Of a stretch of DNA of 9,227 bases, positions 6,752 through 9,227 are shown piece by piece (position 1 is the stretch's first letter; each line of letters starts with the position of its first letter). Under the pieces are notes generated by a model, which was given only the letters and a program-made list of their open reading frames with translations, was not told the DNA's origin and made no database searches. The position numbers and the translations under genes are program-made. The stretch covers positions 1-9,227 of the forward strand of contig JALHVH010000483.1 in NCBI GenBank assembly GCA_022867105.1, given 5' to 3'. This DNA comes from Candidatus Aminicenantota bacterium. GTDB lineage: Bacteria > Acidobacteriota > Aminicenantia > Aminicenantales > Saccharicenantaceae.

Positions 6752-7603
6752 TTACCTTACAGGGCCGTCCCCCGGCCCCTTCAAAGAAGGGCTGAAAAGG
6801 GCCGCTCCATACTTTTCCCGGCCGAATTGACCGATGAACGTCTGGATAGCGGGACTCATCAGGAAATCCATCAGGGCTTCGGCGCCGCTGATGTTCGTTT
6901 CAGGGAACCGCCCGGGATTGACCGTGATGACGTGATAGACGTTTAAAAGCTCCTTCTCGCCCTCGACGAGAACCCGCAGGTCCAATCTTCCCGTGAGCGA
7001 CAGGAACGTTCCCCTGTCGGTCAGAGTGTAGCCCGCTTTTTCGCTCGCGATCCGGAGCGTTTCCGCCATGCCCTGTCCGGTTTCCAGATACCAGCGCCCT
7101 TTCGGTTCGAAGCCCGCCCGCTTCCAGAGGTCGCGTTCCTTTTTGTCGGTTCCCGAACCATCGGAACGGGACAGGAAGATCGCCCCTTTTAAGAAGACGG
7201 CCCGCAGCGCGTCGAGGACCGGCCGCCCCCGGACCCCGGCCGGGTCCACCTCGGGTCCCACCAGGACGAAGTCGTTCCTCATCAGCTCCTTCCTGTCCTT
7301 TCCGTAACCGGCGGCCATGAACTTTTCCTCGTCCGCAGGGGAATGGACGATCAGCACGTCGGCGTTCCCCTGCTCGCCCATCCTCAGGGCCTCTCCCGAG
7401 CCGACGGCGATCGCCTTCACCCGATGGGAGGAGGCAGCTTCGAAGCGGGGGAGCAGAACGTCCAGGAGCCCGCTGTCTTGGAGGCTCGTGGTCGTGGCCA
7501 AGATGAGGTCCCCGGCGGTGCCGGGCGGCTCGACGGCCGGGGCGGCAGATAAGGATCGCCCCGTCAGCCACACAACCGCAAGAAGCGACAACAATTTCTT
7601 CAT
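6752..7603 (-). CDS. tupA: Tungstate-binding protein TupA (periplasmic)
   Basis: This is the high-affinity extracytoplasmic tungstate receptor that feeds the TupB/TupC importer. The 283-aa protein starts with a Sec signal peptide (MKK, then a hydrophobic run to about residue 20, cleavage near LSA-AP). No lipobox cysteine is present, which suggests a soluble periplasmic protein. The TupA hallmark ATTTS (36-40), which lines the oxyanion site, is followed by GSGEALRMGEQGNADVLIVH (68-87). SRSDGSGT (145-152), TGQGMAETL (175-183) and YTLTDRGTF (192-200) are further conserved segments of the family. The TTTS motif and overall pattern separate it from ModA. It is the first gene of the operon, 45 bases behind the leader's U-tract. 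AAGGA lies about 11 bases before the ATG and a nearer AGG about 4 bases before. Family very sure; preference for W over Mo is from family knowledge. Confidence 0.95.
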   Translation of the reverse strand: MKKLLSLLAVVWLTGRSLSAAPAVEPPGTAGDLILATTTSLQDSGLLDVLLPRFEAASSHRVKAIAVGSGEALRMGEQGNADVLIVHSPADEEKFMAAGYGKDRKELMRNDFVLVGPEVDPAGVRGRPVLDALRAVFLKGAIFLSRSDGSGTDKKERDLWKRAGFEPKGRWYLETGQGMAETLRIASEKAGYTLTDRGTFLSLTGRLDLRVLVEGEKELLNVYHVITVNPGRFPETNISGAEALMDFLMSPAIQTFIGQFGREKYGAALFSPSLKGPGDGPVR

Positions 7604-7647
7604 CCGACCTGTTTTCCTTCACTCATCATGTCGCCCCGCCGGACGGC

Positions 7648-7684
7648 AAAAAAAAAGGCACGCCTTCCGCTTGGAAAACATGCC
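7648..7684 (-). terminator. Intrinsic terminator (attenuator) in the tupA leader
   Basis: GGCATGTTTTCC (7684-7673), loop AAGC (7672-7669) and GGAAGGCGTGCC (7668-7657) form a 12-bp hairpin including three G-U pairs. It runs directly into nine T residues (7656-7648). It stands after the promoter and only 45 bases before tupA, so it would stop transcription of the whole operon unless it is prevented. Part of both arms can pair instead with an upstream strand at 7726-7709, which makes this a conditional terminator. Confidence 0.85.
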
Positions 7685-7726
7685 CTGGGGACTGCATCCC
7701 TTTACTCCTTTCCAAAGCGGGAGGCG
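7661..7726 (-). promoter_or_regulatory. Antiterminator hairpin that competes with the leader terminator
   Basis: CGCCTCCCGCTTTGGAAA (7726-7709) pairs with TTTTCCAAGCGGAAGGCG (7678-7661) through 16 base pairs, with one C-A mismatch (7721/7666) and one bulged T (7714). The second arm uses most of the terminator stem, so the two structures cannot coexist. A small hairpin GGGA-TGCAG-TCCC (7700-7688) fills part of its loop. The first arm also contains CTCCCG (7723-7718), which can pair with CGGGAG (7828-7823) to close the upstream domain. When that closing helix forms, the antiterminator is blocked and the terminator should win, which predicts an OFF switch. Confidence 0.75.
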
Positions 7727-7828
7727 AGGCCGTTTCCGGCCGAGCCCTATCGGCCATCCGCCTTGGACCTCTGGTCTTTAGGCCGGACGGCTCGGAGCCT
7801 GCGCAAAGAACAAGGACCTTCTCTCCCG
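7718..7828 (-). ncRNA. Candidate riboswitch aptamer upstream of tupA, possibly Moco/Tuco class
   Basis: A compact structured domain can be drawn here. Closing helix: CGGGAG (7828-7823) with CTCCCG (7723-7718). Inner helix: CGAGCC (7794-7789) with GGCTCG (7746-7741). Inside that, TCCG and CCT (7787-7780, one bulged G) pair with AGG and CGGA (7763-7757) and carry GACC-AGA-GGTC (7776-7766). Next comes a GAAA-tetraloop hairpin GCCG-GAAA-CGGC (7740-7729). Moco RNAs are known upstream of molybdate/tungstate uptake and Moco genes, and variants missing one stem have been linked to tungsten cofactor (Tuco). Genomic position, multi-helix design and coupling to a terminator fit this class, but I could not align it base by base with the published consensus. 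It could be another ligand's aptamer or a protein-bound leader. Structured attenuator: fairly sure. Ligand: inferred. Confidence 0.6.
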
Positions 7829-7854
7829 GACCAGCCGGTCGAAAGGCCAAAAAC

Positions 7855-7883
7855 AAATTAGCCCAGAGAGGCGGAAATGTCAA
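7855..7883 (-). promoter_or_regulatory. Sigma-70-type promoter of the tup/moa operon
   Basis: TTGACA (7883-7878, perfect -35) is followed by a 17-base spacer and TAATTT (7860-7855, four of six matches to the -10 consensus). Transcription would begin near G7848, giving a leader of about 245 nt before the tupA ATG. A small hairpin GACC-GGCT-GGTC (7840-7829) would form near the 5' end of the RNA, just ahead of the aptamer closing helix. The promoter lies between the upstream HD gene and tupA and separates the two transcription units. The stretch around the -35 box also resembles repeat-like sequence, so chance similarity is not excluded. Confidence 0.7.
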
Positions 7884-8047
7884 GCCGGTGAATGGGGTCA
7901 GGCCAAAATGCCCGTTAGGACGCGAGTCGGAATTCCGGGACATGAACGGATTCTCTGGAATTGGTGTCGTGTCCCTGGAATTTCGGGCATCACCAGGAGT
8001 CGGCGTCGTGGCTTAAGAAGAAAGCCTCCAATCGGCAATTTTGGGCC
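7884..8047. repeat. Gap with nested imperfect inverted repeats between the HD gene and the tup promoter
   Basis: No coding sequence is supported in this 164-base spacer. An inner inverted repeat pairs GGAATTCCGGGACA (7929-7942) with TGTCCCTGGAATTTC (7970-7984), about 13 bp with one bulge and a 27-base loop. An outer pair, AGGCCAAAATGCC (7900-7912) with GGCAATTTTGGGCCT (8034-8048), has two single-base bulges and begins at the stop codon of the upstream gene. A short hairpin GGCTT-AAGCC lies at 8010-8026. None is followed by a convincing T-run for the leftward transcript, so I do not call a terminator. The palindromic layout recalls REP-type intergenic elements, but copies elsewhere in the genome cannot be checked from here. 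Confidence 0.5.
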
Positions 8048-9227
8048 TCAGGCCAGGCCGAGGTCCTGGTCGATGCCCTGCATGGCTTGGATGCAGATGG
8101 TGATGAACTCGTCCAGGCTGAGGCCGAGGTTGACGCACTGCTCGATCTCATCGCGCCTGACGCCCTTGGCGAAGCTCTTTTCTTTGTACCGCCTCTTGAC
8201 GAATTCGAGGTCGATCGCCTTGAGCGTCTTCGTCGGATGCATCAGGGTCGCGGCGATGATCAGTCCGGTCAAGGGATCGATGGAGAAAATAGCCCAGTCC
8301 ATGGGATTTGCGCAGGGGACCTTCCCGGCGTGGGCTTGGACGGCGTGAACGATCAAAGGATCCATGCCCAGCCCGTTGAGGATCTTCACCGTCTCGGATG
8401 TGTGGAGCTCGGGGCTCTTTTTTGTGACCTCGTAATCCAGGTCGTGAAGGAGACCGGCCAACCCCCATGGCTCCGGGTCCTGGCCCAGCCGTAACGCGAC
8501 GGCCTTCATGCAGGCCTCGACGGCCAGGCAGTGCTTGATCAGGTTCCCGTTCTTGAGATGCTTGTTGACCAATTCCAAGGCTTGTTCGCGAGTCATGGCT
8601 GCGTTTCCTTTCATTAGGGGTGATTCGGCTGTTTTTTCCGGGCGCTTTTCTATGACGAACGGGACCTCGATCTCCCGCGACTGTTTCTCGTCGGTCACAT
8701 TGACGCCCACGGAATAGCTGCCTTCCGCCTCCGCGTACCATGTCCATATGTTCGTGTCGGACGCCTTCTGGGCGACCTCCCGTTTTTCGCCGGTCTTGAG
8801 GTAGAACTCGTAGTTCGGCTTGAAGAAGCCGATGGCGGAAGCGGCGAACGGGATCTCGTCGCCGACCGACTGGGGCGATGCCTTCTGGGCGGATAACAGG
8901 GCCCGGACGTCCTTCCTGAGATAAACGAATCGGCCGCCGTCGGTCTGAAAATCGTATTGGGCGATGATGAGGAAAGGATCGATCCAGAGAGCGTTGGTTT
9001 TGAGGTCCTGCTCCGTTTTGTATTCGCCGGTTTTCCGGCCCGTCTCGACATCGAACGCCAGGAGGTGGGAGGACAGTGTCGAAATGACCACCTTGTCTTC
9101 GATGACCGCGAGCTCATAGGCCGTCCGGGAAGGGATGTTCTGCCACCAGAGGACGTCGCCGGAAGTCTTCTTGAGGCAATAGACGACACTGTTCGTGCTC
9201 AGGAGGAAGAGCCGTCCGCCCCGCAGG
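8048..9227 (-). CDS. Beta-propeller/Ig-like protein in frame with an HD-family phosphohydrolase, 5' end outside window
   Basis: One reading frame of 392 visible residues is open from the window edge to the TGA at 8050-8048. Visible residues 1-110 show PQQ/BamB-type propeller blades: LFLLSTNSVVYCLKKTSGDVLW, then LLAFDVETGRKTGEY. About 125-200 is a beta-sandwich resembling extracytoplasmic Ig-like domains (YEFYLKTGEKREV, then SYSVGVNVTDEKQSREIEVPFVI). From residue 211 comes a complete HDIG-type domain, numbered from its own Met: H22, H51-D52 in GLLHDLDYE, H65 and H89 as likely metal ligands. HD proteins of this kind are normally separate cytoplasmic proteins of about 185 aa, while the propeller part looks exported, so the joined product is odd. 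The HD part has its own ribosome site and ATG at 8596, which would give 182 aa. A GTG at 9091 is merely an internal codon of the propeller. Domain calls are firm; one gene or two is open. Confidence 0.72.
   Translation of the reverse strand, partial: LRGGRLFLLSTNSVVYCLKKTSGDVLWWQNIPSRTAYELAVIEDKVVISTLSSHLLAFDVETGRKTGEYKTEQDLKTNALWIDPFLIIAQYDFQTDGGRFVYLRKDVRALLSAQKASPQSVGDEIPFAASAIGFFKPNYEFYLKTGEKREVAQKASDTNIWTWYAEAEGSYSVGVNVTDEKQSREIEVPFVIEKRPEKTAESPLMKGNAAMTREQALELVNKHLKNGNLIKHCLAVEACMKAVALRLGQDPEPWGLAGLLHDLDYEVTKKSPELHTSETVKILNGLGMDPLIVHAVQAHAGKVPCANPMDWAIFSIDPLTGLIIAATLMHPTKTLKAIDLEFVKRRYKEKSFAKGVRRDEIEQCVNLGLSLDEFITICIQAMQGIDQDLGLA
8594..8610 (-). promoter_or_regulatory. Internal ribosome binding site and ATG for the HD-domain protein
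   Basis: AAGGA (8610-8606, preceded by an A at 8611) stands 9 bases before the ATG at 8596-8594. This is exactly where a stand-alone HDIG protein would be expected to begin (MTREQALELV). Immediately upstream, a TAA-TGA pair (8616-8611) is present one frame away from the propeller frame. The arrangement of stop, Shine-Dalgarno and start is that of two adjacent genes, although the propeller frame as given runs through it. Confidence 0.6.

Noticed and set aside
8010..8026. GGCTT/AAGCC hairpin as terminator of the HD transcript
   Set aside because: The stem is only 5 bp and no T-run follows on the minus strand.
8631..8637. A-AAA-AAC heptamer as a programmed -1 frameshift site between propeller and HD parts
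   Set aside because: The heptamer is not in the propeller reading frame as X-XXY-YYZ, and reaching the nearby TAA would need a +1 or -2 shift. A simple A-run indel explains the layout better.
1..9227. tRNA, rRNA, CRISPR array, transposase or prophage genes
   Set aside because: No regular repeat-spacer pattern, no tRNA-like cloverleaf and no transposase or phage protein motif was found on either strand by reading; apart from the gap at 7604-8047 the window is densely coding.

Overview
The window is a GC-rich bacterial chromosomal segment in which every supported gene reads on the minus strand. It probably comes from an anaerobe that uses a tungsten (or molybdenum) pterin cofactor. TupA has a Sec-type signal peptide without a lipobox cysteine, which suggests a Gram-negative periplasm. 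A PQQ/BamB-like propeller protein next to a radical-SAM and tungstate cluster recalls Desulfobacterota- or Aminicenantota-type anaerobes, but that placement is only an impression.

Reading in the direction of transcription (high to low coordinates): (1) 9227-8048 is the 3' part of a long open frame that joins a beta-propeller/Ig-like protein to an HD-family phosphohydrolase. An internal ribosome binding site and ATG suggest that the HD part may be its own gene. (2) 8047-7604 is a 444-base gene-free gap. It holds a pair of nested imperfect inverted repeats, a near-consensus sigma-70 promoter, and a structured leader of about 245 nt with mutually exclusive antiterminator and terminator hairpins. 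This looks like a transcription-attenuating riboswitch, plausibly of the molybdenum/tungsten cofactor (Moco/Tuco) class. (3) 7603-4955 encodes the tungstate ABC importer TupA, TupB and an ATPase with a TOBE-like regulatory domain. (4) 4944-1 is an almost gapless run of cofactor genes: moeA, moaA, moaC, a MOSC-domain gene, mog/moaB, mobB and a ThiF-family adenylyltransferase cut by the window edge.

The ten genes from tupA to the thiF-like gene overlap or lie within a few tens of bases of each other, so they are probably one operon. Tungstate is bound and imported by TupABC. MoaA and MoaC turn GTP into cyclic pyranopterin phosphate. The ThiF-like enzyme could adenylate the MoaD/ThiS-type sulfur carrier. 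Mog adenylates molybdopterin, MoeA inserts the metal, and MobB and the MOSC protein act late. No moaD, moaE or mobA is present in the window; they may lie beyond position 1 or elsewhere. The leader gives a simple feedback logic: when ligand is plentiful, aptamer closure would sequester the antiterminator strand and transcription would stop before tupA.
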